In this document: one piece after another, positions 10,410-21,274 of the stretch
Layout: each line of letters starts with the position of its first letter
Position numbering within the stretch: the stretch's first letter is position 1
From: UBA710 sp051645705
GTDB taxonomy: Bacteria; Bacillota_I; Bacilli_A; Mycoplasmatales; Metamycoplasmataceae
DNA: 64,000 bases
Direction of reading: 5' to 3'
Assembly: GCA_051645705.1 (NCBI GenBank)
Contig: JBOFBU010000002.1
Location: 702,809 to 766,808 of the forward strand
The notes under the pieces: generated by a model
What the model was told of the DNA's origin: nothing
What the model saw: only the letters and a program-made list of their open reading frames with translations
Database searches by the model: none
Made by a program: the position numbers and the translations under genes

Positions 10410-11826
10410 CTTTCTCCAATAAAGAAATTATAATTTCTTTTGCTGTTTTAATATCAATATTTCCGTTAAATTTTTGCATAATTTTTCCAAATAAAAATTT
10501 TATACAACGATCTTGGTTAATCTTATAGTTATCTTTTAAGTCTTTATTTTCAGCGATTATTTGTTCTATAAATTCAATTAATTGATCATTACTTATTGTA
10601 AAAACAAGATTATTTTCTTTAATGATTTCTTCTACAGTTTTTTTTGCATTTAAAAGCAAGGGAATTAATTGTTTTAGTTGTTTTCTATTCAATTTATTTT
10701 TATTATATAAAGATATCGCTTCTTGTAAATCATCAATTTTAATATTTAATTCATTTAAGGAACAATTTTCTTTTTTAGCTAATGGAACTATTTCTGCAAA
10801 AAAAACTTTTGCTCATTCTTCACCATTATTAGTTTTTATTTTTTCAAAATATTCTCATGCTTCTATATCTTTTGAAAAAATGGAAATATATTGTTCGCTA
10901 ATACCATTTGCTTTCATTCTTTTTTCAACTTGTTGAGGAAGTTCAGGAACGTTAATTGAATCAATGAAAGACTGTTCTAAAATAATTACTGGAATATTTG
11001 GTTCTGGGAAATATTTATAATCGATATTATTATCTTTTGTTCTCATTGAAATTAAATCATTTTTTTCTTCTGAAAATCTTTTTGTTTCTTGTTTTATTAC
11101 AGAAGAAGAAAGAACTTGTTGTATTTGTTTTTCGGTTTCTAATTCAATAGCTTTTTTAATATTATTTAAAGAATTTAAATTTTTAATTTCCACTTTTGTT
11201 CCAAATTCTTTTTCTCCAATTTTTCTTATAGATAAATTAATATCAACTCTTAATGATCCTTTGGCCATAATTGCATCAGAAATATTTAAATATTTAGCAA
11301 TTAAAGAAATATTTGAAACATATTCAACAACTTCATGAGCAGATCTTAAATCAGGCTCAGAAACAATTTCTATTAATGGAACTCCTGCTCTATTGTAGTT
11401 TATATAAGTATTATCCCCTTTATGAATTTGTCTTGCAGTATCTTCTTCGATATGAATTCGATTAATTCTTATTTTCTTTTCATTATTTTCTTCATCTTTT
11501 ATTAAAATATTTCCATCTTTACCTATTGGTCTAAATTGTTGAGTTATTTGAAAACATTTAGGAATATCAGTATAAAAATAATGTTTCCGATCAAAATGTA
11601 ATTCATTATCTATTTTCATATTTAAAACTTTAGCTAATTTAATTGCTTTAATAACAGCTTCTTTATTAAGAGTTGGTAAAGTTCCAGGAAAAGCTAAATC
11701 AATCAGTGAAACAGTTGTATTAGGTAAACTTTCAAAATTATTTTCAGCTGAAGAAAATAATTTAGTTTTAGTATTTAATTCTAGATGAATTTCAATTCCA
11801 ATTACAGATTCAAATTGTTTTTCCAT
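10396..11826 (-). CDS. gatB: Asp/Glu-tRNA amidotransferase subunit B
   Basis: A 476-residue GatB, the tRNA-binding kinase subunit that activates Glu-tRNA(Gln) (and Asp-tRNA(Asn)) for amidation. The catalytic cradle begins ESVIGIEIHLELNTKTKLF and contains FDRKHYFYTDIPK, RIHIEEDTA, NYNRAGVPLIEIVSEPDL and KGSLRVDINLS, all GatB signatures. The C-terminal helical and YqeY-like tRNA-binding domain runs to the end (KFNGNIDIKTAKEIIISLL). Three TGA codons in the linker are Trp. Its ATG overlaps the gatA stop by one base (TAATG), so translation is coupled. Essential in an organism lacking glutaminyl-tRNA synthetase, the usual mollicute state. Confidence 0.97.
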
Positions 11827-13145
11827 TATTTATTACCTCACATTTTCTCTAAAAATAAAGCATATGAAAAAAGCTTTTTATCGCTATAAATTTTTGCATC
11901 TATTGTAATATTAAAAGGCAGATTATTTTTTTCTCCTAATTTAAAATTTAATGAAGGATTTCCTATTAAATTACTACTTGTCAAAATAGATTTCATAAAA
12001 TTATTTTCTAAATCATTTAATTCCGCAAATGAAGGTGCTATTGAAGGTGATGATGGAAAAATTAAAACATCACAATCATCATGAATTTCATTAAATCAAT
12101 TAGAAATTTTTCTTCTTACTTTTTGCGCTCTTAAAAAAAGATCTTCTTGATTTTTTTCTTCAAGGAAAAAAGAACCTAAAGTTAACCTTCTTTGAACCAT
12201 ATAACCAAAACCATTTGTTCTGGTCTTAGTAAAAGTATCTACTCAAGAATCTCCCTCGATTCTTTCTCCAAAAATAATTCCATTCATATTTGATAAATTT
12301 GATGAAGCTTCTGAAAAAGAAATAATATCATAAACAATTTTTATACAATTTAACAAATCAATATCTAATTTAATTTTTTTAGTTTTTATTCCTTGACTTT
12401 CAATTTTAGAAATAAATTTTTTATATTCATTAGCAATTTCTTCATCAACATAATCAAAACAATCAAAATAAGAAATTTTTGAAGGTTTTATTTCTTTTAC
12501 ACCATCAATATCTATTTCTAAAGAAGTCATATCTTTTTCATCTTTACCATAAATTGCTTTAGCAACTAAATAAGAATCATTAACATTATGAGCAAATCAA
12601 GCAACGGTATCTAAAGATGAGGCATATTGAAAAAGGCCTCATCTTGATGTAGCTCCATATGATGGTTTAAAACCTACACAACCAATATAGGATGCCGGCA
12701 ATCTAACAGAATCTCCTGTATCTGAAGCGATTGCAAAAGAAATATTTTCAGTTAATGTTGCAGCAGAACCAGAAGAAGATCCACCAACTATTCTAGAATT
12801 ATCTAAAGGATTTTTTACTACACCATTACATGAATATGTTCCGGTACCACCTAAAGCTAATTCATCACAATTTACTTTAGCTACAATATTTGCTCCAGCA
12901 TCAAAAATTTTCTTTAATATTTCCGCTGAATAAAGAGGTGAAAAATTTTCTAATATTTTTGAAGAAGCAGTAGATTTTTCATTTTCCATTGCAAAGTTTT
13001 CTTTTAAAGTAAAAACACAATTTTTTAAAATTCCGTCTTTAGTATTATTTTCTTTTTCAAAAACTTTTTTAACAGCATTATTATCATCTTTTAATAATTC
13101 TTTTTTAGCTTTTTCAAAATTACCTTTATTTATTATTTCTAACAT
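11826..13145 (-). CDS. gatA: Asp/Glu-tRNA amidotransferase subunit A
   Basis: A 439-residue amidase-signature protein, somewhat shorter than the usual ~485. It supplies ammonia from glutamine to GatB. Visible catalytic elements are Lys48 (TLKENF, in place of the usual KDN), the Ser-rich loop VGGSSSGSAA (120-129) and nucleophile Ser146 in SDTGDSVRLPAS; canonical GatA has GG where this has GD. KVNCDELALGGTG matches the family block. The gene starts 3 bases after the gatC stop and ends by overlapping gatB one base, forming gatC-gatA-gatB. TGA codons (for example around 12536-12640) are Trp. Confidence 0.95.
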
Positions 13146-13148
13146 ATA

Positions 13149-13430
13149 TTATTTAATTATCCTTTTTATAATAATAAAATCTTCATCTTTTTCTTTTGAA
13201 TTTAAAAGTACTTTTTCTTTATCTAACATTTTTCCTATTTCATCTTCTCTTAAAAAAGATGTTTTAGGAGATATTCTAAACATTGGTTCGATATTTGAGA
13301 TATCAATTTTTCTTAATAAATTAAGATTTTCATTAATAAAATCAAACTCTTTTTCAAGCTGTATAATAACTTCGTCATTTGCATTAATTAATATTTTTTT
13401 ACTTAATTCTAAAAATTCTTCTTTTTTCAT
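13149..13430 (-). CDS. gatC: Asp/Glu-tRNA amidotransferase subunit C
   Basis: A 93-residue GatC, the small subunit that wraps around GatA and GatB and stabilises the complex. It shows the family pattern: helical N-terminus, then IDISNIEPMFRISP, with LREDEIGKML corresponding to the usual LRED motif. First gene of the gatCAB-yihY operon. No Shine-Dalgarno precedes the ATG; a TATAAT lies only 4 bases upstream and a second TATAAA-like box slightly further, so the leader is very short or absent. Confidence 0.9.
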   Translation of the reverse strand: MKKEEFLELSKKILINANDEVIIQLEKEFDFINENLNLLRKIDISNIEPMFRISPKTSFLREDEIGKMLDKEKVLLNSKEKDEDFIIIKRIIK

Positions 13431-13605
13431 ATTAATTATATTTTATAGATAATTTTATTATTATTAATTTTTTTATATATTAAATTTTGGGTTTAATTTT
13501 TCTTCTTTTTTTCTTTTATATTTCCTTTATTTGTTTATAAAAATAAATAAAATAATAATTTTGATATAAAAAACGCATTTATTTTCTTAAATAACTTAAT
13601 TAATT

Positions 13606-13646
13606 AACTAAAATAAAAATTAATATTTAATTATTTTATTTTAGTT
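13606..13646. repeat. 13-bp inverted repeat upstream of the helicase gene
   Basis: AACTAAAATAAAA (13606-13618) and TTTTATTTTAGTT (13634-13646) are exact reverse complements around a 15-base AT spacer. It lies 40 bases before the helicase ATG in the 256-bp divergent region between gatC and the helicase. It could be an operator, or a transcribed hairpin; the rest of this gap is AT-rich with no gene. Confidence 0.4.
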
Positions 13647-13686
13647 TAAAATTTATTTAATAGATTTAAATTTTAAAGGAATATAT

Positions 13687-16600
13687 ATGAAAAAAGCGAT
13701 AAAACAAAAACTATTAAATTTAGTAACAATTAATCCAATAGATTATTGTGTTAAAACAAATTTAACACCAAGACATATTGATATTCTGAAATATGTAAAA
13801 AAAGATTTATTTATAAATTTTATAAATAAAGAAGTTTCTCAAATAGAAATTTCAACAGCTTCTGGAGTTGCTTTTTTTGAAGATGAACTTTCTAAAACAA
13901 AAAACGCAGATGAATTTTTAAATATTATTAATGAAAGTGGTTTCATTGTTTTAGATAATATGAAAAAAGGATTAGAAACACAATTTGAATTAACAAAGAA
14001 AAAAGCACTTACTCATTTTGTTTCTGAAATGAAATCATCTAAAAAAACTTTTATCGGTTTAAATAGAATTGCAAAACAATACTATAACGATACAGCTGTT
14101 TGACCTCTTCATATTTCTTATAAATTTTTAAAAGGAAAAGTTAATAGTACTTTCTCAATAAAGGCTCCATTAATTTTACAAAAAGTTGAATTAGTTGAAG
14201 AAGGATCAAAACTATTTTTAAGAAGAATTGATGACGAAATAATTATTAATGAAAAATTAATGGTTATTTTAAATAAAGAGCACCCAACAAATACTAATTC
14301 ATCTGAGTTATTAAAACCAATTCCATTTAATGAACTTATTGAAAAAATTGAAGAAATGGTTGGTTATAAAATTAATGAAATTGAAAAAGAAGCAATTAAT
14401 TTTATTAAAGAAGATCCTAAATTTATTTTAGAAAATTATCCAACATTAAAAATTGAAGATTCAGCTGTTCTTGGAATATTTGAACCAGGTGGATCAGCTT
14501 TAAAACAAGATTTAGAAAAAATTATTGAACTTGATGTAGATCCTTTTGAAAATCAAATAGATACAAAATTTAAATCAATTGAATTTTATGAAAAAAAAGT
14601 TATTGAAGATTTAAATTTATTAGAAATAAATAGACCATTAAATATTTTCCAAAAATATGCAGTAGCTTCTTCATTACAACAATCAACATTAATTTATGGT
14701 CCTCCAGGAACTGGAAAATCTGAAGTTATCGCAAATATTATCTCTAATGCTTTAGTGAATGGGAAAAATGTTTTAATGGCTTCAGAGAAAAAAGCCGCTC
14801 TTGATGTTTTAACTTCAAGAATGAATTCACTTTCTCAATTTACACTTTATCTTTGTGATAATCATAATGTAGAAAAATTTTATAAAAAAATTGATTCATT
14901 AAATACATTATTAGGAACACAATGATATCGTGAACCATCTAAATATACAAGAAATGCTCCCTTTGAACCATTAAAAATGGATAAAGATGAATTAATGTTC
15001 TTTAAAAACTATACAGATTGATATGAAGAACTTTTAAAATTAATTAAAAAACATTGAAAAATAGAAGATTATAATGATTCAATTTTTAATTATGATTTTG
15101 CAAAATACCAAGAATTAAAAAATGAAGTTGGTGAGCAAATAATCGGTGAATGACTTACAAGTATATTTGTTGAAGGAAATGAAAAAAAATCTATTTATGA
15201 ATCAGTAATTGAACTAATGCTTGAATATAATATAACTAAAATTGATGATTTTTTTGATGAATATATTAAATATAAAAAATTTGTTAAGAAATTTAAATTA
15301 GAAGAAGAATTCAGCTCAATTAATTTAGCTAAACATCTTAAAACTATAAAAGTAAAAATTACATACAATTTAAAACTTGTTGAATTATTTTTATTGGGTG
15401 GTAAACAATTAATTACCCTTTTTGAAAATTATTTTGAATTTAAAAATATATATGAAAATACAAAAGAATTTATCGAATTTAATGAAAAAACTTTAAAACA
15501 AAAAGTTTCATTTTTAGAAATGATTGATAATTATTTAGTTTTTATAAAAGCATTATTTGCTAAAAAACCAGAATTCAAAGAAGAAAAGAAAGAATCATTA
15601 ATTGAAATTGCTCGTATATGTGAAGAATTCAAAGAAAAACATAAAGTAGAATTATATAAAAATAATTGAATAGATTTTTTTGAAGAAAATGGAAGAAAAA
15701 TTGAAAAATTCTTAGAAGTTTTTAATGAAAATAAAGAAGATATTCAAAAATCAGAAATTATTTTTGCTGAATTTGTTGTAAATAAAAAAATTATAAATAA
15801 TATTGAACATTGTGAATTACCACTTAAAATAGTTAAAAATACTTCTAAAAATCTAGAAGATAATATTCAAATGTTTACAGATTTTGTAAAAAATATTGAA
15901 ATTTTAGAATCAGAATTTTTTGAAGACTTTATTTCATTTAAAGAATTTTTCAATTATGATTTAGATTTTCTTTCAAAACTTTATAAAATAAAAAATATTT
16001 TTACAAATGCAAATACTAAAATATTAAAAGAATGATCTTGATTATCTCTTCCGTATTTAAAAACATTATATTTAGAAAACTTTACATTATTTGATCTTGA
16101 AAAAGTAGGAATGGTAATGAAAGATATTTCAGCTCCTATTTCTTCTGAACAATTTTCTAAATTAAAAATAATTTCTTTATGAAATGATATAGTAAAAGAA
16201 ATTCCAATGTTTTTAGAAATTAAAGGAATTCATCTTCAAGATATTATTACTCAATTAAGAAAAGAAGCAATTAGATCTTCTTCAATAGTGGAAGAATTAA
16301 TTTTTAAAAAATATATTAACGCTTTAAGAAATTATTTAATTAAACTTTCAAGAGATGAAAAAGATGAAATAGCTAATGTATTAAGAATAGCATCTTCAGG
16401 AACATATCCACCAATTACACAATTTGTTAAAAAATATTATTATTCACTTAAAAAAATATTCCCTGTATGAGTTGCAAATCCTGATAATGTAGCGGACATG
16501 ATTCCATTAGTTCAAGATGATTTTGATTATGGAATTTTTGATGAGGCTTCACAGATGTCAATTGAAAGATCATACCCATTAATTTTTAGAACAAAAATAA

Positions 16601-17844
16601 AAGTTGTTTCAGGAGATGATAAACAATTAAAACCATCATCATTCTTTATGAATAAAGCATCAAATGAGACTTTTGAATTAGATGATTTTGATGCAGCTGA
16701 ATCATTACTTGATAGAGCAAAAGTTTCTTGATGAAATGAATTCCATTTAAAAAATCATTATCGTTCTGATTCAAAAGAACTTATTGAATTTTCAAATAAA
16801 TTTATCTACAATAATAATTTAGAGGTTGCCACAAAAGCTGGTAATATTCAAAAAGGAATTGAAGTTTACAATGTTAATGGAACTTGAAATCAAATTAATA
16901 AAGAAGAAGCTGATAAAACAATTGAATTATTAATAAAACATCATGAAGAATATGAAAAAATATTAGTAATTACATTCAATTCAAAACAATCACAATTAAT
17001 TGAAAGTATGTTAATTGAAAAATCTTCTACTTTCCCTGAATTATTAAAGGAAAAAATTGAAAATAATAATATTATTATTACTAATTTAGAAAATGTTCAA
17101 GGTAATGAAGGAGATTTAGTTATTCTTTCTATTTCTTATGGGAAAAATATTGAAGGAATAGTTAGAAATAATTTTGGTCCATTAAATTCAAAAGGTGGAT
17201 CAAATAGATTAAATGTTGCAATTACAAGAGCAAAAAGCAAAATGATCGTTTTAAAATCATTAAATGGAGATGAAATTAAAATTGCTAATATAAATAATAA
17301 AAACGCTATTATATTTAAAAAATTCATTGAATATTTAGATTTAATAAATTCAGAAAATGCTGTTGAATCAATTGAAGTAATTAATGAAGAAATGGAAAAT
17401 TTAGATTCTATTAATGAAGGAACAACAGAATTAAAAATAAGAGAAATCAATGAATTAGAAACTAAAAATGAGCAAATTGAATATTCTCAACAAATTACAA
17501 AAAATATTTATGCAGATTTAATTAAATCATTAAGTTCAAGATATGAAATTAAAGTAGATTATCGTGTAGGATCAAAAAATATTGATTTATTAATAGTAAA
17601 TAAAACTGATCAAAAAATTATTAAAGCAATTTTAATTGAAAAATGAAAAAATAATAGAACAGTAAAAGAAATGATTCAAGAAATTGATCGTCAATATTTC
17701 CTAGAAGACCGTGGATATAGTACATTTAAAGTTAAAGAATATGAATGAAATATTGATAAAACAAAACTAATTGAAAAAATTAAAAATTCATTATCTAATC
17801 AAGCTGGACAATTAGATTATATAATTTGACAATCTGAAAAATAA
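13687..17844 (+). CDS. Large SF1 DNA/RNA helicase (UPF1/DNA2-like) with C-terminal nuclease-like domain
   Basis: A 1385-residue protein, continuous through about 15 TGA-Trp codons. An N-terminal region of about 320 residues of unknown role is followed by helicase core 1A: Walker A GPPGTGKS at 338-345 and the Ia block (MASEKKAALDVL). A roughly 500-residue Lys/Glu/Phe-rich, probably coiled-coil insertion follows. The core resumes with Walker B FDEASQMS (Asp952-Glu953), GDDKQLKPSSFF (motif III), NHYRS, NVQGNEGD and RLNVAITRAK (motif VI), placing it in the UPF1-like SF1 group. The last ~130 residues look like a restriction-endonuclease fold (Asp1300 in NIDLLIV, Glu1318 in LIEKWK), although the catalytic ExK is not canonical. 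Ribosome-binding site AAAGGA. Likely a genome-maintenance or defence helicase-nuclease; role inferred. Confidence 0.88.
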
Positions 17845-17892
17845 ATTAGTCCAATATTAATATATTGATAATTTAAAATAAAAATATTTTGT

Positions 17893-17898
17893 TATAAT
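17893..17898 (+). promoter_or_regulatory. -10 box of the rplJ-rplL operon
   Basis: TATAAT preceded by GT, about 110 bases before the rplJ start codon; the transcript would include the L10-leader-like sequence. A TTGATA upstream is spaced too far (22 bases) to be a confident -35. Confidence 0.5.
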
Positions 17899-17902
17899 TA
17901 TA

Positions 17903-17985
17903 AATGCAATATATGAAGACCTTAGCTGATGAAAATCTTAATTTGCTAACAAGTATATAATCTTTAATATTTATTGCAATATTTT
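17903..17985 (+). ncRNA. Ribosomal protein L10 leader (autoregulatory mRNA element)
   Basis: The untranslated segment before rplJ contains GAAGACCTTAGCTGATGA and then AATCTTAATTTGC, resembling the kink-turn and conserved AAGAC...CTTAAT arms of the L10 leader that binds the L10(L12)4 complex in Firmicutes and relatives. Position between the promoter and the rplJ ribosome-binding site fits. I have matched it by eye only; a covariance-model score would settle it. Confidence 0.6.
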
Positions 17986-18010
17986 TTAAATGTTTGGAGG
18001 TGTATATAAT

Positions 18011-18505
18011 TTGAATAAATTTCAAAATAAAAAAAGAGAAACTGTTAAAGAAATAAAAAACAAAATAGAATCATCAAAATCTATGATAATAGCTCAATAT
18101 GATACTATAACAGTTAAAGGCTTACAAGAACTAAGAAAACAAGCTAAAGAAAAAGATGTTTTTATTAAAGTATATAAAAATAGATTAGTTAAAAAAGCTT
18201 TAGAATCAACTGATTTAGAAAGTCTTAATTCTTCATTAGTTGGTCAGAATTTATTTGCATTTGCAAATTCTGATTCAATTTCAGCTGCAAAAATTTTAGC
18301 AGAGTTTTCTAAAAAGAATTCAGCACTTCAATTAAAAGAAGGAATTTTTGAAAATAAAGTTATTTCACATGAAGAAGTAATGGAAATCGCTTCATTACCT
18401 TCATATGAAGAAGCACTTACAATGCTTGCAAGTTCATTACTTGGTGGACTTAAACAATTATCAATTGGTTTAAAAATGTTAGTTGATGAAAATCACATAA
18501 ATTAA
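18011..18505 (+). CDS. rplJ: 50S ribosomal protein L10
   Basis: A 164-residue L10, the base of the ribosomal stalk that binds L7/L12 dimers through its C-terminal helix and also represses its own operon through the leader. I place the start at TTG 18011, giving MNKFQNKKRETVKEIK, because GGAGG (17996-18000) lies 10 bases upstream; the in-frame ATG at 17990 would add seven residues that include the ribosome-binding site. Family blocks are AQYDTITVKGLQELRK, VYKNRLVKKAL, and the C-terminal LGGLKQLSIGLKMLV. Followed by rplL after 32 bases. Confidence 0.95.
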   Translation: MNKFQNKKRETVKEIKNKIESSKSMIIAQYDTITVKGLQELRKQAKEKDVFIKVYKNRLVKKALESTDLESLNSSLVGQNLFAFANSDSISAAKILAEFSKKNSALQLKEGIFENKVISHEEVMEIASLPSYEEALTMLASSLLGGLKQLSIGLKMLVDENHIN

Positions 18506-18537
18506 AAATAAAATAAAAATAAAAAAAGGAAATAAAA

Positions 18538-18903
18538 ATGTCAAAAATTACAAAAGAATCATTTATAGAATCATTAAAAACAATGACTATTCAAGAAGTT
18601 ATGGAATTAGTTAATGCAATGAAAGAAGAATTTGGAATCGATCCATCAGCTGTTGCAGTAGCAGCAGGACCTGCTGCCGTTGTTGAAGAAAAAACAGCTT
18701 TCACTGTTACTCTTAAATCTGATGGTGGTAAAAAAGTTAATGTTATTAAAGTTGTTAAAGACTTAACAGGATTAGGATTAATGGAAGCAAAAGCATTAGT
18801 TGAATCAGCTCCATGTGCTATTAAAGAAAACATTAAAAAAGAAGAAGCTGCAGAAATAGAAGCTAAATTAAAAGAAGCTGGTGCAGAAGTAGTAGTTTCT
18901 TAA
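18538..18903 (+). CDS. rplL: 50S ribosomal protein L7/L12
   Basis: A 121-residue L7/L12, normal length. N-terminal dimerisation helices (TIQEVMELVNAMKEEFG), an Ala-rich hinge around residues 38-50, and the globular C-terminal domain with EKTAFTVTLKSDGGKKVNVIKVVKDLTGLGLMEAK-type factor-binding sequence. Good ribosome-binding site (AAAGGAAA). Stalk protein that recruits EF-G, EF-Tu and IF2. Second and last gene of the operon; terminator at 18928. Confidence 0.97.
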   Translation: MSKITKESFIESLKTMTIQEVMELVNAMKEEFGIDPSAVAVAAGPAAVVEEKTAFTVTLKSDGGKKVNVIKVVKDLTGLGLMEAKALVESAPCAIKENIKKEEAAEIEAKLKEAGAEVVVS

Positions 18904-18927
18904 GAAAATACATACTAATTAATTATT

Positions 18928-18963
18928 AAAACTTGATTATTTTATTATAATTAAGTTTTTTTT
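18928..18963 (+). terminator. Intrinsic terminator of rplJ-rplL
   Basis: AAAACTTGATTAT pairs with ATAATTAAGTTTT (one G-T wobble, 13-base stem, 6-base loop) and runs into eight T. It lies 24 bases after the rplL stop. Confidence 0.75.
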
Positions 18964-18994
18964 ATTCTTTTAATATTTTAAAAAAATAAAAGAA

Positions 18995-19000
18995 TATAAT
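18995..19000 (+). promoter_or_regulatory. -10 box of the fused ABC transporter gene (leaderless start)
   Basis: TATAAT ends 7 bases before the ATG at 19008, and no purine-rich ribosome-binding site is present, so the mRNA probably begins at or next to the start codon. Confidence 0.5.
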
Positions 19001-19007
19001 AAATTAT

Positions 19008-20807
19008 ATGATTTCTTTATTTAAATTAATTAATAAGTATTTTTGAAAGGGATGAATAGGACCAATTTTTGCATTTTTAATACCACCAATTCTAGTTTTT
19101 TTTCTAGGTGTTATAATGGGGGTAAATTCGATAATGCCGAATGGATTATTTGTTCCAATTATTACAATATCATTAATATTTGTCCCACAATCTATTTTCG
19201 AATTTAAAAACTCAAGCTTATTAAAAAGAATTGGAGCCACTCCAATTAAACCTTTTAAATTTTTATTAGTAATTATTCTTTTTAATTTCATAATAATTGT
19301 TTTATCAGTAATTATTTTATTTATCATGTGTTTTGGAATATTTTATATATCAAGTATTGAAAATTCAAATTTTGGTTTTGCCTCAACAGAAATTCATCCT
19401 TTTCCCCATCAACCTGAAAAATTTTATACTCTTCCAGGTTGAAATGAAATTATTCAAAATATCGATTATCCTTCATTTATATATAGTTCTATATTACTTA
19501 CTTTTGTATGTATGAGTATAGGAGTATTAATTTCTTCATTTGCAAGATCCACATTATTTATTCAAGGTTTTGGAATAACAATTGTTTTAATTTCTTTCTT
19601 TATAGCTCCTATCGTTCTTCCGATGTGAATGGTAGGTTCGATTGAATCAATTAAAATAATTGGATATTTTTTACCAATTAGATATCCTATTGCATTATGT
19701 GTAGAAAGTTTTCATAGTGGAATATATGCACAAGAAGGATTTCCAGAATTAATGAATATAAATAATGTTGGATTATCAATTTCATCGATATGAGATATTA
19801 ATCAAGATTATAAAATATTTAATACATTTTCTCCTTTATTTCCTGATCAAGTTTCGAAAAATATTATTACTATTTTTCGAAAAGAAGATAAAATAGCAAA
19901 TCATGTGTTACCTTATTTTTTTACTTTACTTTTTTTATTTATAACTTCTCAAAAATTTTCATGAAGTTCAAGAGGTTCAAAAAAAATATCTTGAAGAGTA
20001 GATTTAGTTTTTAAATCATATTATAAAAATTTTAAAGATTATCAAAATGAAATAAGATCTTCTAAAAAAAATAAATTAATTCCTAAAAAAGAAGATAATG
20101 AAAATATTCTTGAAATTAATAATATAATGAAAATATTTGCAAATAAGCATGAAGAAGTAAGGGCTTGTGATAATGTAAATTTTAAAATAAAACGAAATGA
20201 AAATATTGCAATTATAGGTGGTAATGGCGCTGGAAAAACAACTCTTGTGGAAATGATAATAGGATTAAATAAACCAGATTCAGGAAATTTTAATTATAAC
20301 TTTAAATATGAAAAAAATTTCCAAGAAGGAATAGGAATTCAATTTCAAGACTCTAATTATCCATTCGGTCTAAAATGTAAAGATATAGTTAAATTTGTAA
20401 TTGATTCATACAAATTAGAAATTTCTGATAAAGAATTAGAATCACTAATCTCTGAGTTTGGAATTAAATCATTTTATAATAAAAATGCAAGTAGTCTTTC
20501 AGGTGGACAACAACAAAGATTAAACTTATTATTGGCCATTATTCATAAACCAAAAATTGTCTTTTTAGATGAACTTTCAAATGGTTTAGATATTAAAATT
20601 AAAAATAGTATTAAAACATTTATTAAACAATTTGCAATAGATAATAATATTACAATTGTTATCGTTTCTCATGATGTTAATGAAATCCAATATTTATGCA
20701 AAAAAATAGTAATTTTACAAAAAGGAAAATTAGTTATTGAAAAACTTATTCAAGATGTTTTAATAGAAAATGATAATTTAGAAAATTATATAAGTAAATA
20801 TATTTAA
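19008..20807 (+). CDS. ABC-2 type transporter with permease and ATPase fused in one chain
   Basis: A 599-residue protein, continuous through five TGA-Trp codons. Residues 1 to about 330 form an ABC-2-like permease with about six membrane segments (for example PIFAFLIPPILVFFLGVIMG and an extracytoplasmic loop rich in Phe/Pro/His at about 125-145). Residues 365-599 are the ATPase: Walker A GGNGAGKT (404-411), a Q-loop region GIQFQDS, signature LSGGQQQR (498-505), Walker B IVFLDELSNGLD and the H-loop VSHD. Permease-then-ATPase is the reverse of the ABCG order. ABC-2 exporters usually move drugs, lipids or peptides; the substrate here is unknown. Convergent with dps, 4-base gap. Confidence 0.88.
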
Positions 20808-20811
20808 TTTT

Positions 20812-21228
20812 CTATTTAGCTGTTTTAGTAAATTTTCATCTTCATTTATCAGTAGAAACATATATTTCATCTAATAATGGTTGAATTACATTTGTACCTT
20901 CAACTTGATCACATAAATCAATTATTATAGATAAATCATTAGCGATTATTTCCGATAATTCTTTTGCTTCAAATTCTTTAACTGGAATTTCTTTAATTTT
21001 TGATAATTCTAAAGATTCTTTTAATGTTCCTACAGAAAGATGTCCGTGCATTACAATTTTTTCAGCAACACTATCAAAAAACTCTGAGAAGTCTTTAAAC
21101 AAATCTTCAGTTGCTTGGTGAAGAGAAAAAAACTCTTTTCCTTTCATATTTCAATGAATACTATAAACTTTATTTGTAAAAACAATTAAAGAACTTTGTA
21201 AAATTTTTAATTTGTCGATATTTTTCAT
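20812..21228 (-). CDS. dps: Dps family ferritin-like DNA-protection protein
   Basis: A 138-residue protein, slightly shorter than typical Dps (about 150-170). The ferroxidase ligands are spaced as in Listeria Dps: His25 (YSIHWN), His37 (FSLHQ), Asp52 and Glu56 (FFDSVAEKI) correspond to the 31/43/58/62 pattern. GHLSVGTLKESLELSKIKE matches the family helix after the ligand region. It would oxidise and store iron with hydrogen peroxide and protect DNA, useful in an organism that makes peroxide. ATG at 21228 is preceded by AAGGAAGT. The C-terminus has two TGA-Trp codons and a basic end (KWRWKFTKTAK). It may be read from the upstream gal genes or from its own promoter. Confidence 0.88.
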
Positions 21229-21274
21229 ATTACTTCCTTTATTACTATAAATTATATAATACATATTTATTTAC

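Noticed and set aside
17136..17450. Leftward ORF within the helicase
   Set aside because: Shadow frame of the helicase motif VI region with no start signals. Other antisense frames (for example at 18591, 19004, 45517, 58172, 60026 and 63312) were dropped for the same reason.
13687..17844. Apparent string of short broken ORFs
   Set aside because: Every internal interruption is TGA, which is Trp in this organism; the helicase is one continuous 1385-residue gene. The same applies to lacZ, galE, galT::galM, the permease and ftsY.
17990..18010. Upstream ATG for rplJ
   Set aside because: It would place the GGAGG ribosome-binding site inside the coding region and add residues absent from L10 proteins; TTG 18011 fits better.
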